This document shows, one piece after another, positions 16,627-24,419 of a DNA stretch of 64,000 nucleotides. Both the position numbers and the translations under genes were made by a program. The notes below the pieces were generated by a model. That model was given only the letters and a program-made list of their open reading frames with translations. It ran no database searches and had not been told where the DNA came from. The stretch's first letter is position 1; each line of letters opens with the position of its first letter. The DNA comes from Pontibacter aquaedesilientis (GTDB lineage Bacteria > Bacteroidota > Bacteroidia > Cytophagales > Hymenobacteraceae): NCBI RefSeq assembly GCF_014773225.1, contig NZ_JACXAJ010000005.1:124001-188000 (forward strand). Direction: 5' to 3'.

Positions 16627-17912
16627 GCAGTAGGTAGATTTTGCTTCATGATCTTGTTGCCGATGGCGCAGCGCAGGCAGTTTACCGGCTGGCAATAGCG
16701 TTTGTAGAGTCCGAGCGTGGCCTGGTTGTCGGCGGCAGAGGCAGCTTTCCAACCCAGTTCCTCATATTGCCGCGTAATCCGGTTCGATGCTTCCTTCACC
16801 TTTTCCAGCAAACCAACCGCTTTATCCAGGTAGCCAATCTCCTGGGTGTGGCTGGCATAGGCCGCCAGCAGCGGCACCGCCACGTTGATGGTCAGGTTCT
16901 GGGCACTAGGCTTGCCCAACTGCGTCTGCACTGCCCGGGACTCTGCCCCAAAGGTATAATGTTTTTGCCAATAAGCCGACACCGGCGCCGGCCACAGGGC
17001 ATCATACGCCTTGGGGTTTTCGGTTTGGATGATGGTCGAGAAGAGGCTTTTGTGTTTAGTGAGCAAAGCAGCTAGCTGTGCCAAACGAACGGTCGGGAAG
17101 TTGGCAGGACGCATGCGCAGGAAGTTCCAGTGGTGGCGCTGCATGGCCTGTTCTTTTATGCCATACTTCCGGCTGAGATAATCATACTCTTTAGCCAAGG
17201 CTATGCTGTATTCATCACCTAGGTTATCCAAAAAGCCTGCCTGCCCAAACAGCAGCGCCTCTAGTTGAAACTGGTTGTTATAATGCTTACGAACAACCTG
17301 CACGGGTAACGCCCTCGCTAATCGCTCGAAAGGCTCCTGGTTGATCTTAAACCCAAATCCCTTGTACAGCAGTTGGTAGGCTGTTGCTTCCCAGTCGTTG
17401 CCCAGTTGCCGGTATACCTGCAACACCTCTTCCCCTTTCAGCTCCAGCCGCTCTGTGAGGGCCCGGCCCAGCATCATGGTCTTGGTGATGTCGGGCACCT
17501 GCGGCCAGAAGGCGGCACAAGGTATAGCAAAGGGTGCCCGGCGTAGTTGTTCGTAGGTTTGCAGCAGGGCCAGGTTCACTCTGTTTTTCAGCTCCAGAGT
17601 AGGTATAAGGCTGCCATCGGGGCGTCTTATGGCTTCATCGGCTTCCCATACCACATGCAGCACCACCTGGTTGTATTTGAAGTCGAGCTGGTGCTGGTGC
17701 CGCCGCCAATCCGTTGCCCGCAAATGTATCTCTACACTTCCGGACCATTCCACATTCCCTACTCTCACCAGGGCTTCCTTAAAGTCAGGTCCGGCGTCGG
17801 TGTTGTACATGCCCACCCGCAGCACCTGTACCGGTTCGCCCTCTACAGTACACAAGTCGGTTTTGTCAAAATACTGATGCTGCCAGATGTAGTGCAGGAA
17901 CTCTTCTTTCAT
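16623..17912 (-). CDS. DUF2851 family protein
   Basis: The 429-residue soluble protein matches DUF2851, a family largely confined to Bacteroidota and without known function. Recognisable segments are the N-terminal MKEEFLHYIWQHQYFDKTDL, NTDAGPDFKEALVRVGNVEW near 37 and the VVLHVVWEADEAIRRPDG tract near 83. The extreme C-terminus has closely spaced cysteines (RYCQPVNCLRCAIGNKIM), a possible metal site. It overlaps the downstream membrane protein by four bases, giving a two-gene operon. Its promoter side is a 311-base spacer containing a large hairpin element. Confidence 0.88.
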   Translation of the reverse strand: MKEEFLHYIWQHQYFDKTDLCTVEGEPVQVLRVGMYNTDAGPDFKEALVRVGNVEWSGSVEIHLRATDWRRHQHQLDFKYNQVVLHVVWEADEAIRRPDGSLIPTLELKNRVNLALLQTYEQLRRAPFAIPCAAFWPQVPDITKTMMLGRALTERLELKGEEVLQVYRQLGNDWEATAYQLLYKGFGFKINQEPFERLARALPVQVVRKHYNNQFQLEALLFGQAGFLDNLGDEYSIALAKEYDYLSRKYGIKEQAMQRHHWNFLRMRPANFPTVRLAQLAALLTKHKSLFSTIIQTENPKAYDALWPAPVSAYWQKHYTFGAESRAVQTQLGKPSAQNLTINVAVPLLAAYASHTQEIGYLDKAVGLLEKVKEASNRITRQYEELGWKAASAADNQATLGLYKRYCQPVNCLRCAIGNKIMKQNLPTA

Positions 17913-17934
17913 GGGCGGTGGTTGTGAGTTGGGA

Positions 17935-18190
17935 AAGTTTTACGAGGGAAAAGATTTAGTAGTTAAAAAGTTAGAAAGTTGAGAAGTTAGAAAGTTGGAG
18001 AAAAGACCACATATACCTGAATTTTAAAATGGGTGGTAAATTTCAGAACAAGAAAAGATATATAAATCCTGATTCAGACCATTTATACCGAAATACTCTT
18101 CGGGCAGGTCGCGCCACGTCCCCACAAAGTCACCCTACAACTTTCTAACTTCCAAACTCCTAAACTTTCTAACTTTCTAACTCCCAAACT
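17935..18190. repeat. spacer hairpin element, family A (TTAGAAAGTT type), with decayed 36-mer
   Basis: This fills the 311-base spacer between DUF2851 and the ABC-F gene. The left arm has repeated TTAGAAAGTTGAGAAG units. The right arm has repeated AACTTTCTAACTTCCAAAC units, the imperfect reverse complement. The centre is AT-rich and unrelated, and includes a degraded copy of the family F 36-mer near 18103-18130 (GGCAGGTCGCG). Nothing coding is visible. Confidence 0.75.
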
Positions 18191-18194
18191 TCCC

Positions 18195-18202
18195 TATCTT
18201 TG
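18195..18202 (+). promoter_or_regulatory. -7 box of the ABC-F gene
   Basis: TATCTTTG is an exact TAnnTTTG match, 22 bases before the ATG at 18224. A TTTC sequence at about -33, inside the hairpin right arm, could act as the upstream element. Confidence 0.55.
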
Positions 18203-18223
18203 CAGCCTTAAAATTAAACGATT

Positions 18224-19867
18224 ATGATTTCAGTTGACGCGGTAAGCGTGGAGTTCAATGGGGCGGCCCTTTTCAGTAATGTTGCCTTCAACATCAATGA
18301 AAACGACCGTATCGCCCTGATGGGAAAAAACGGAGCAGGTAAGTCTACGCTGCTCAAAATTATTGCGGGTGTAAACAAACCTACCCGTGGTAAGGTATCG
18401 GCTCCAAAAGAGGCCGTGATCGCCTACCTGCCACAGCACCTGCTCACAGAAGACAACTGCACCGTGTTCGAGGAAGCATCCAAGGCTTTTGCCAAGGTGC
18501 TCGACATGAAAAAGCAGATGGATGAGCTGAACGCGCAACTGGAAACCCGCACCGATTACGACTCTGATGACTATTATAAAATCATCGAGCAGGTATCGGA
18601 ACTGGGTGAGAAATACTACTCTATCGAAGAAATAAATTTTGATGCTGAAGTTGAGCAAACGCTCAAAGGTCTGGGCTTCGTGCGCGAAGATTTCTCACGC
18701 CCTACCAAAGAGTTCAGCGGTGGCTGGCGCATGCGTATTGAGCTAGCCAAAATCCTGCTCCAAAAGCCGGACCTGATCCTGCTCGACGAACCGACCAACC
18801 ACCTCGACATCGAATCCATTCAGTGGCTCGAGGATTTCCTGGTGAACAATGCCAAGGCTGTGATCGTGATCTCGCACGACAAGACCTTCGTGGATAATAT
18901 CACCAACCGCACCATTGAGGTGACCATGGGCCGCATTTACGATTATAAGGTACCGTATAGCCAATACCTGCAGCTGCGCAAAGAGCGCCGCGAACAGCAG
19001 CAGAAGCAGTTCGACGACCAGCAGAAAGAGATTGCCGATATTCAGACCTTTATTGACCGCTTTAAAGGCACGTACTCCAAGACGCTGCAAGTGCAGTCGC
19101 GTGTAAAAATGCTGGAGAAGATGGAGATTGTGGAGGTGGACGAAGTAGATACTTCTGCTCTCAATATCAAATTCCCGCCAGCGCCACGCTCCGGTAACTA
19201 CCCGGTAATCGTGGATGGTCTCACCAAGAAATATGGTGACTATACCGTGTTCAAAGACGCCTCCCTGACCATCAACCGGGGCGAGAAAATAGCCTTTGTG
19301 GGCAAGAACGGCGAGGGTAAGTCTACGCTGGTAAAAGCCATTATGGGCGAGATCGATTTTGAAGGCGATCTGCAACTGGGACACAACTGCATGATCGGGT
19401 ACTTTGCCCAGAACCAAGCCTCCCTGCTCGATGGCGAACTGACCGTTTTCCAGACCATCGACGAGATTGCTGTGGGTGATGCGCGTACCCGTGTGAAAGA
19501 CCTGCTGGGTGCATTCATGTTCAGCGGCGACACCATCGAGAAAAAGGTGAAAGTACTTTCGGGTGGTGAGAAAACCCGACTCGCCATGATCAAGCTGCTC
19601 CTGCAGCCGGTTAACCTGCTCATCCTGGACGAACCGACCAACCACCTCGACATCAAAACCAAAGATATCCTGAAAGATGCCCTGAAGGCTTTCGACGGCA
19701 CTATTATCCTGGTTTCGCACGACCGCGACTTCCTGGACGGGCTGGCCGATAAGGTATTTGAATTTGGCAACAAGCGTATACGTGAGCACTTTGAGGACAT
19801 CAACGGCTTCCTTAGAAACAAAAAAATGGAGAACCTGCGGGAAATTGAACGAACCGTAGCGAAGTAA
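18224..19867 (+). CDS. ABC-F family ATPase (ribosome-associated)
   Basis: The 547-residue protein has two ATP-binding cassettes and no membrane segments, the ABC-F plan. Walker A motifs are GKNGAGKSTLLK near residue 35 and GKNGEGKSTLVK near 362. Both Walker B regions read LDEPTNHLDI, and the signatures are EFSGGWRMR and LSGGEKTRL. The inter-domain linker at about 240-310 is a charged helical hairpin (FKGTYSKTLQVQSRVKMLEK) that in this family reaches the ribosomal P/E site. ABC-F proteins regulate translation or relieve stalling; some protect against ribosome antibiotics. Housekeeping YbiT/EttA-type is more likely than a resistance type, but the sequence alone does not settle it. A perfect hairpin terminator follows. 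Confidence 0.93.
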   Translation: MISVDAVSVEFNGAALFSNVAFNINENDRIALMGKNGAGKSTLLKIIAGVNKPTRGKVSAPKEAVIAYLPQHLLTEDNCTVFEEASKAFAKVLDMKKQMDELNAQLETRTDYDSDDYYKIIEQVSELGEKYYSIEEINFDAEVEQTLKGLGFVREDFSRPTKEFSGGWRMRIELAKILLQKPDLILLDEPTNHLDIESIQWLEDFLVNNAKAVIVISHDKTFVDNITNRTIEVTMGRIYDYKVPYSQYLQLRKERREQQQKQFDDQQKEIADIQTFIDRFKGTYSKTLQVQSRVKMLEKMEIVEVDEVDTSALNIKFPPAPRSGNYPVIVDGLTKKYGDYTVFKDASLTINRGEKIAFVGKNGEGKSTLVKAIMGEIDFEGDLQLGHNCMIGYFAQNQASLLDGELTVFQTIDEIAVGDARTRVKDLLGAFMFSGDTIEKKVKVLSGGEKTRLAMIKLLLQPVNLLILDEPTNHLDIKTKDILKDALKAFDGTIILVSHDRDFLDGLADKVFEFGNKRIREHFEDINGFLRNKKMENLREIERTVAK

Positions 19868-19869
19868 TC

Positions 19870-19902
19870 AAAAAGGCTATACCTGCAGGTATAGCCTTTT
19901 TT
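19870..19902. terminator. perfect palindromic terminator built from the octamer
   Basis: A 30 bp perfect palindrome at 19871-19900 consists of two abutting inverted copies of the octamer motif (CTATACCTGCAGGTATAG). AAAAGG and CCTTTT flank it, with T-runs in both directions. It separates the ABC-F gene from the convergent aminotransferase gene. Confidence 0.9.
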
Positions 19903-19924
19903 GCTTTAGTGCGTTTTGCAAGGA

Positions 19925-20992
19925 CTACGCGATGGTGTGCGTGCACTCCTCTAGGTGCAAATGCTCACTGTTCTTTGTCAGGTGCAGCGCTTCTTTAAGG
20001 GCTTCGATTACAAAATCGATCTCATGTTCCTCATGAAGTCCGAGAAGGGTTAACTGTATCCAATTTCTCTCTCTTAAGTACCTGCTTTGACAGCTCAATA
20101 ATACACCAGACTGGCTAAGCTTCAAATACAGGTCTTCGCTGTTAACTTCTGACTGAACAATGGTAAAGACCCTGGATTCCTTCGTGGCAAACGGAATTAT
20201 CCCAAATGGTTGTAATGCACTGTAAATCTTTTCAGCGTATGTGTCTTTGCCTTTCCAGCAATCCACGTTCATTGTTTTCTTAATGGAAACATGCAGTGCC
20301 TTTAACTGATTTGAGGAAAGGGTAAAAGGGATCCCTTCGTTACTTTCATAAATCTGAAGATCAAAGTATTTCGGGATTTCAGAATTTCCCAGTGGCTTTA
20401 TGTTCGAAAAAACAAGGGCTATGCCCGAGAGTGAGCATAGCCCTTTTCCTGATGACCCAGTGGCCATGGCTACATGCGACAGGTCTATGGGCTTGGTTCC
20501 AATGCTGCTGATACAATCCACGAAGACTTTGCAGTTCCTTTTATGAGCGATCTTGGCGATGGCTTCCAGGTTATTTTCGATTCCTGTTGAAGTTTCGCAA
20601 TGTGTAAAAAGGATCCAGTCAGGGTTGGTAGAATCAAGGAGGAGTTCAATGTCACGCAACAAATATTCTTCTCCCCATGGTATAGCATGGGCTACGAAAT
20701 TGAGTTTTGCCCTTTCAGATTGTTCGGTCAGGCGCAAACCGAATTCGCCGTTGGACATGATAATCCCCTGGCCTCCGAGCAACTTAATCTGCCATATCAT
20801 CACCTCATTAGCAAGTGTGCCACTCCCCTGCAAAACAAATGTTTCCTTAGTGTTTAAATGTTGGCACATGGTGTCAACGATCTCCTGATGCAGCTGTTTG
20901 AATTCGGGAGACCGATGCGATATGCTTGGAGCGGATAGGGCTTCTGTAACTTCCTGATGTAATGCTATTGGGCCTGTCGTAAGGTTTATCAT
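19925..20992 (-). CDS. class V aminotransferase (PLP-dependent)
   Basis: The 355-residue enzyme belongs to the alanine-glyoxylate/2-aminoethylphosphonate class V group. The N-terminus LTTGPIALHQEVTEALSAPS and SHRSPEF near 25 are typical of the group. So are the cofactor-site QGSGTLANEVMIW near 54, the VFVDCISSIG aspartate near 157 and the PLP lysine in SSGKGLCSLSGIAL near 184. It transfers an amino group between a small amino acid and a 2-oxoacid; the exact substrates are unknown. Its ATG overlaps the stop of the GNAT gene upstream (ATGA), so the two are translationally coupled. Codon use is AT-rich compared with the adjacent ABC-F gene, and the octamer motif is absent, suggesting transfer. 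Confidence 0.88.
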   Translation of the reverse strand: MINLTTGPIALHQEVTEALSAPSISHRSPEFKQLHQEIVDTMCQHLNTKETFVLQGSGTLANEVMIWQIKLLGGQGIIMSNGEFGLRLTEQSERAKLNFVAHAIPWGEEYLLRDIELLLDSTNPDWILFTHCETSTGIENNLEAIAKIAHKRNCKVFVDCISSIGTKPIDLSHVAMATGSSGKGLCSLSGIALVFSNIKPLGNSEIPKYFDLQIYESNEGIPFTLSSNQLKALHVSIKKTMNVDCWKGKDTYAEKIYSALQPFGIIPFATKESRVFTIVQSEVNSEDLYLKLSQSGVLLSCQSRYLRERNWIQLTLLGLHEEHEIDFVIEALKEALHLTKNSEHLHLEECTHTIA

Positions 20993-21507
20993 TTAGGGAA
21001 AATATTATGGAGGCTGGATTCATTTATGTACATGGGTTGATAAAATGCACCCTGCTTTCCAACCATCTCACCAAAAGGAACAAATCCAATCTTTTTATAA
21101 AAATCGAGTCGTCCTGAAGCTGCGGAAATGAAGCCTAGTGTAATATCCTGAGCAGTTACAAGCTCAAATAGTTTTTTAAGTATCTGAAAAGTAACACGCG
21201 TTTTCCTCCATTTCTTATCTATGACGAGCAGTCTTATTTCGACTACTTTGGCACCTTCCGGAATCAAACTATCTATCTCAACTTTCTTTTTATCAAGTGA
21301 AAACGGTCTTTGCGTGTTATAGCTCACCATCCCAATCACGATCTCATCTTTGACAGCAATCAGGTAATTATTTTTTGAATGAAATTGATCGATCAGTTTC
21401 CTGTCCTGCCTTGCCTCATGCTGAGGTATTTCCTCCACAAAAGTTTCATAATTGAGTTTGAATATCTGTTCAAACTCTTCTTTTGACTCCGGTTTTTTTA
21501 TGATCAT
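20989..21507 (-). CDS. GNAT-fold N-acyltransferase, LuxI/FeeM-like arrangement
   Basis: The 172-residue protein has the GNAT fold. The N-terminal part resembles the autoinducer-synthase/N-acyl amino acid synthase (LuxI/FeeM) group: YETFVEEIPQHEARQDRKLI then FHSKNNYLIAVKDEIVIGMV. VEIRLLVIDKKWRKTRVTFQ takes the place of motif A and lacks the standard RGxGxG acetyl-CoA loop. The C-terminus has the FYKKIGFVPFGEM acetyltransferase ending. An acyl donor other than acetyl-CoA is therefore possible but is inference. The gene is first in a two-gene operon, overlapping the aminotransferase by four bases. Together they could make an acylated amino compound. Its AT-rich composition matches its partner. 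Confidence 0.75.
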   Translation of the reverse strand: MIIKKPESKEEFEQIFKLNYETFVEEIPQHEARQDRKLIDQFHSKNNYLIAVKDEIVIGMVSYNTQRPFSLDKKKVEIDSLIPEGAKVVEIRLLVIDKKWRKTRVTFQILKKLFELVTAQDITLGFISAASGRLDFYKKIGFVPFGEMVGKQGAFYQPMYINESSLHNIFPK

Positions 21508-21768
21508 TATAAGAAATTTTGCCTATCGGCCTTGAGCTCAGGGTTGGCCCGACTGAGTTATAAATGTTGTGGTATTTCAATATGCAAGAATGATGCGCCC
21601 ATGTCGTTGTCGTTACCGATTTCAATAGCCAGCTAAGTGACAAATACCAACAACATCAAAAAGAGAGAAACCCTACTGGTATTTTCTTTAAAAACTTATG
21701 CTGCGAATTTGATCCGCAGCGTAGCGAGGGGCACGGCTGAACTTGGTTACGGAGTAGTAATTCTTCTT
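21508..21768. other. 261-base spacer, no gene seen
   Basis: This separates the GNAT gene from the antitoxin gene. A short hairpin GCTGCG/CGCAGC at 21700-21720 could end the antitoxin transcript on the minus strand. Nothing coding or repeated was recognised. Confidence 0.5.
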
Positions 21769-22080
21769 TTACAATTCAATTGAAATTTTAACCTTTCCCC
21801 CTAAACCTTTTTCAACTATATCAAATAAGGTTTTGAGCGTAAGGTTGCTCCCGTCGTTTTCAACTCTAGATATATAAGTTCTTTTCTTATCAATGATTTC
21901 CCCTAACTCCTGCTGTGTAAGATGTCGAGCTTCACGGGCCTTTTTTAATTCAAGTCCAATTTTAAAAGATTCAAACTCCCTGTCAAGGTTATCACGTCTC
22001 TCTGTGCCTTTTATTCCGTACACTCTATTCTTGATGTCTGCCCAAGAACTAACTTCTCTTTCTTTATCTTTTCCCTTCAT
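21769..22080 (-). CDS. HTH-type antitoxin (HigA-like)
   Basis: The 103-residue protein has a single XRE/Cro-type helix-turn-helix at about 50-100 (LKKAREARHLTQQELGEIID followed by KRTYISRVENDGSNLTLKTL). This is standard for antitoxins of HigBA modules, where the antitoxin binds the toxin and represses the operon. The N-terminal 45 residues are charged and probably disordered. It overlaps the toxin gene by 17 bases and is downstream of it, the reversed order typical of higBA. A perfect palindrome in the shared promoter region is a likely operator. The module is AT-rich and lies in the accessory island. Confidence 0.9.
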   Translation of the reverse strand: MKGKDKEREVSSWADIKNRVYGIKGTERRDNLDREFESFKIGLELKKAREARHLTQQELGEIIDKKRTYISRVENDGSNLTLKTLFDIVEKGLGGKVKISIEL

Positions 22081-22405
22081 AATATTCAGCCATTAATTGT
22101 AGTGCCTTATCAATTTCTTTCTTTGGTGTCTTTTGTGTTTTCTTCTGAAAGCCGTTAAGCAAGATGACTAGCTTGCCTTCGTCGAAAAAACAGAACACCC
22201 GCCAAATGTTGGAACCAAGTTGCACGCGTGCTTCATATAGTCCTTCTGTGCCTGTCAAATGCTTCAGATAATTCTGAGGCACTTGCTTAAGTGTTTCTAT
22301 TGCTTCCAAAATCTTGAATATCTTGTCCTGCACCTTTACGGGCTGCTCTTTTAAGAAATCTTCAAAGTAGTTTTTGTAAGCAATGATTTCTCTGATTTTC
22401 TCCAT
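22064..22405 (-). CDS. RelE/ParE-superfamily toxin (HigB/Gp49-like)
   Basis: The 113-residue protein, from the ATG at 22403-22405 (MEKIREIIAYKNYFEDFL), matches the phage-derived Gp49/HigB-like branch of the RelE/ParE superfamily. The helical N-terminus is followed by YLKHLTGTEGLYEARVQLGS and NIWRVFCFFDEGKLVILLNG. The FQKKTQKTPKKEIDKAL tail is characteristic. RelE-fold toxins of this type usually cleave mRNA on the ribosome. Five extra residues are possible with a start at 22420. It is cotranscribed with the antitoxin gene that overlaps its 3' end. Confidence 0.9.
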   Translation of the reverse strand: MEKIREIIAYKNYFEDFLKEQPVKVQDKIFKILEAIETLKQVPQNYLKHLTGTEGLYEARVQLGSNIWRVFCFFDEGKLVILLNGFQKKTQKTPKKEIDKALQLMAEYYEGKR

Positions 22406-22428
22406 CTGCTGTATTTGCAACAGTAAAT

Positions 22429-22444
22429 GTAACTTAAAAGTTAC
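22429..22444. promoter_or_regulatory. operator palindrome of the toxin-antitoxin operon
   Basis: The perfect 16 bp inverted repeat GTAACTTAAAAGTTAC lies 24 bases upstream of the toxin ATG. Antitoxins with this HTH bind such sites in their own promoter, so autoregulation is the likely role. Confidence 0.65.
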
Positions 22445-22490
22445 TATAATCTATAAAAAAATATAGCCTTTTAATAATTCTTTATTTCCC

Positions 22491-22616
22491 GTAACGGTTA
22501 GTATATGAAAAGTAGGCGATTAAGAAGCACTAAACTTTCGGTTAAGCACAAAGTTTGATACGAGCTAAAAGCCTTGGGTTTATTACTAACTCGCCTATTT
22601 TTTATATACATTGTTA
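22491..22616. repeat. long imperfect hairpin, cassette-end like (attC-like)
   Basis: The left arm 22491-22522 (GTAACGGTTAGTATATG then AAAAGTAGGCGA) is the imperfect reverse complement of the right arm 22588-22616 (TCGCCTATTTTTTATATACA). Inside is a second nested stem, AAACTTT/AAAGTTT. The structure resembles the folded single-strand recombination sites that flank gene cassettes, and similar spacers recur in Bacteroidota genomes. Core-site consensus for integrase is not exact, so the name is tentative. Confidence 0.6.
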
Positions 22617-24399
22617 CCTGCTGGGCTTTCATTTTATTTCTTTTAAATATTTGTATTCCCCATTAGACTTAACAACTACATACTTATCCCAAAATTCCTT
22701 GTCGTCCAAGTTTTTATATGCGAAATTCCAAGTTGTCAAAGTATTGATTTGGTCCATAAAACTTGGTCCCATCTGTATATTCTTAAATTTTTTAGGTTCT
22801 AAATAGTTCCACTCATAAATGTCATAGTTGTCTTTGTTTGGAATTAGAACAAAGTATCTTAGGAACATTTCACCATTTTTTTCTTTGACTTTAACTGGGG
22901 TTAGTAGAATAGATTTGTCATTTGGGTAAATAAGTAAATAGTCCTTTGACATTTGGTTTAAAGAAACAAGCTCGTAATTCCCTTCCATCTTGATTCGTTC
23001 AGAAAGCGGTCGAATTATGTCATCAATTATATTTTGGTCGAAGTTCTTTGCTTTTTCGGTTGCTTCTTTTTTAAGTTGGTTTGCAACTATCTCATATTGT
23101 CCAATATACGGTCGGTCGTTTTTTTCTTGAGTTTTCCAAATCGTCTCTCCGTATTCATCCCAATCGGGTTCTTGCTTGAGGTCTTTTACTTTTTTAAACA
23201 AACTCGTCTCCCAAAAGTCAGGATTAAATTCAGTTGTGTTTTCTTTGAAAAAATTCCATTTTGTAAGGTTGTAGAAATATTTCCGTTTGCCTTCATCGAG
23301 ATTTTGAGCTTCAAAGTAGGTGACATTGGATTTTTCGTAAAACCATTTTCCATTATACTTTACTCCCTTGACAATGTATGCGTAAGTTTGGGGAATGTCA
23401 TCCAAGAAACCTTCATCTTTAATGTCTTTGCTTGAAATGATATTTACATTTTTATCTCTCTTGTTGTCCTTCATAGCTTTGAAGTCCTGAGCAGAAACTT
23501 GTTCTATGAAAAAGGCAACAAACTTAGTTTGTGAGGTATCTAGTAAAATTTGATATTGGTCTTTTAAAAGAATTTTGCTGTCAGGCTGAGGAATTATTGG
23601 CTTTAAAAACTCTTTGTCGCTAGTATTTGAATAATACTTTGAAACAAGCTCCTCAAAACGAAGTTGTGCGAGTTCACGGTCTCTTTTTATTGTAGGACTA
23701 TTTGAAGCGACTTGATAGATTACATCTCCAAGTGCTTTGGATAAAGCGTTGCTGATTGTGCAGTCAATAGATTGGTCGGTACAAGCAAATTCAAACCCTG
23801 GGTTTGTCCAATCTCCTTCATATTCGGAATTTATCAAAAAGGTTTGAGAAAAATTGTCATATAGCTGAACGGATATTTTCGCAAAACTTATTTCGTCTTT
23901 TTTAAATAGTTCTATACTTGAAAAGTTCAAAATGTATTGCAATTTATCCGTATCTGCGATTTTCTTTAATTCTGTCAAATTACCGCTTGATTTCGAATTT
24001 GAAAGTAGAATTAGAAGGTTTGGGAATCGTTCGTAAAAACGATAAGCCAAATATTGGTGTGCAATAAAACTTGCCTGTTTTGATAAATCGAGTTTCTCTG
24101 TAAACTCCATTCCCGACTGTGTTATTTTTTGAATGTTTTCAGGCTGTTTTTTAAACTCTTCAGATTTTAAATAGTCAGCTTGCTCTTTGTTTTCAGGTCG
24201 TTTAGATAGTTCCTTGTTTTTTTGTTTTACATCTTTTTCAAATGACTTGTCAAACTTCAACTCATTTGGTGTCAATATTAAAATTTGAGGTTCATAGGTC
24301 TGTCCTAATGCCGTCAATGCAAAGGTGAAAGTCAAAAGTATTATCGTTAGTTTCTTCATTGTCGTGTCGTTGTTTTGCCTTGCAGGTAACTACTGTATA
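22605..24399. mobile_element. possible gene cassette with inverted ends
   Basis: The single gene at 22629-24359 is enclosed by inverted copies of a sequence of about 22 bases. TATACATTGTTACCTGC lies at 22605-22621, and its inverted match TATACAGTAGTTACCTGC is read on the minus strand from 24399. GGC follows in both. The left end merges with the long hairpin at 22491-22616, and the right end merges with a 23 bp palindrome at 24397-24419. No transposase or integrase is present, so movement would need an enzyme elsewhere. The very AT-rich interior supports foreign origin. Confidence 0.45.
22629..24359 (-). CDS. large exported protein, unknown function
   Basis: The 576-residue protein has a signal peptide (MKKLTIILLTFTFALTALGQ). 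The mature region is lysine- and aromatic-rich and mostly predicted helical in the first half. Visible elements are a charged stretch KQKNKELSKRPENKEQADYL near 46 and a CTDQSIDCTI cysteine pair near 193. In the second half, WNFFKENTTEFNPDFW and LTTWNFAYKNLDDKEFWDKY look like two copies of one WNF...FW motif. I do not recognise a family. Base composition is among the most AT-rich in the window and the octamer motif is absent. It is the only gene in a unit with inverted ends, consistent with a cassette passenger. Envelope location is inferred from the signal peptide only. Confidence 0.8.
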   Translation of the reverse strand: MKKLTIILLTFTFALTALGQTYEPQILILTPNELKFDKSFEKDVKQKNKELSKRPENKEQADYLKSEEFKKQPENIQKITQSGMEFTEKLDLSKQASFIAHQYLAYRFYERFPNLLILLSNSKSSGNLTELKKIADTDKLQYILNFSSIELFKKDEISFAKISVQLYDNFSQTFLINSEYEGDWTNPGFEFACTDQSIDCTISNALSKALGDVIYQVASNSPTIKRDRELAQLRFEELVSKYYSNTSDKEFLKPIIPQPDSKILLKDQYQILLDTSQTKFVAFFIEQVSAQDFKAMKDNKRDKNVNIISSKDIKDEGFLDDIPQTYAYIVKGVKYNGKWFYEKSNVTYFEAQNLDEGKRKYFYNLTKWNFFKENTTEFNPDFWETSLFKKVKDLKQEPDWDEYGETIWKTQEKNDRPYIGQYEIVANQLKKEATEKAKNFDQNIIDDIIRPLSERIKMEGNYELVSLNQMSKDYLLIYPNDKSILLTPVKVKEKNGEMFLRYFVLIPNKDNYDIYEWNYLEPKKFKNIQMGPSFMDQINTLTTWNFAYKNLDDKEFWDKYVVVKSNGEYKYLKEIK

Positions 24400-24419
24400 A
24401 ACGTCACTGTGACGTTTAT
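24397..24419. promoter_or_regulatory. 23 bp near-perfect palindrome upstream of the cassette gene
   Basis: ATAAACGTCAC and GTGACGTTTAT flank a single T. It lies about 38 bases upstream of the gene starting at 24359. It could be an operator or part of the cassette end. Confidence 0.6.

Noticed and set aside
18743..19789. A 348-codon frame opposite the ABC-F gene
   Set aside because: It is the complement of a clearly conserved ATPase; no domain is visible in the antisense translation.
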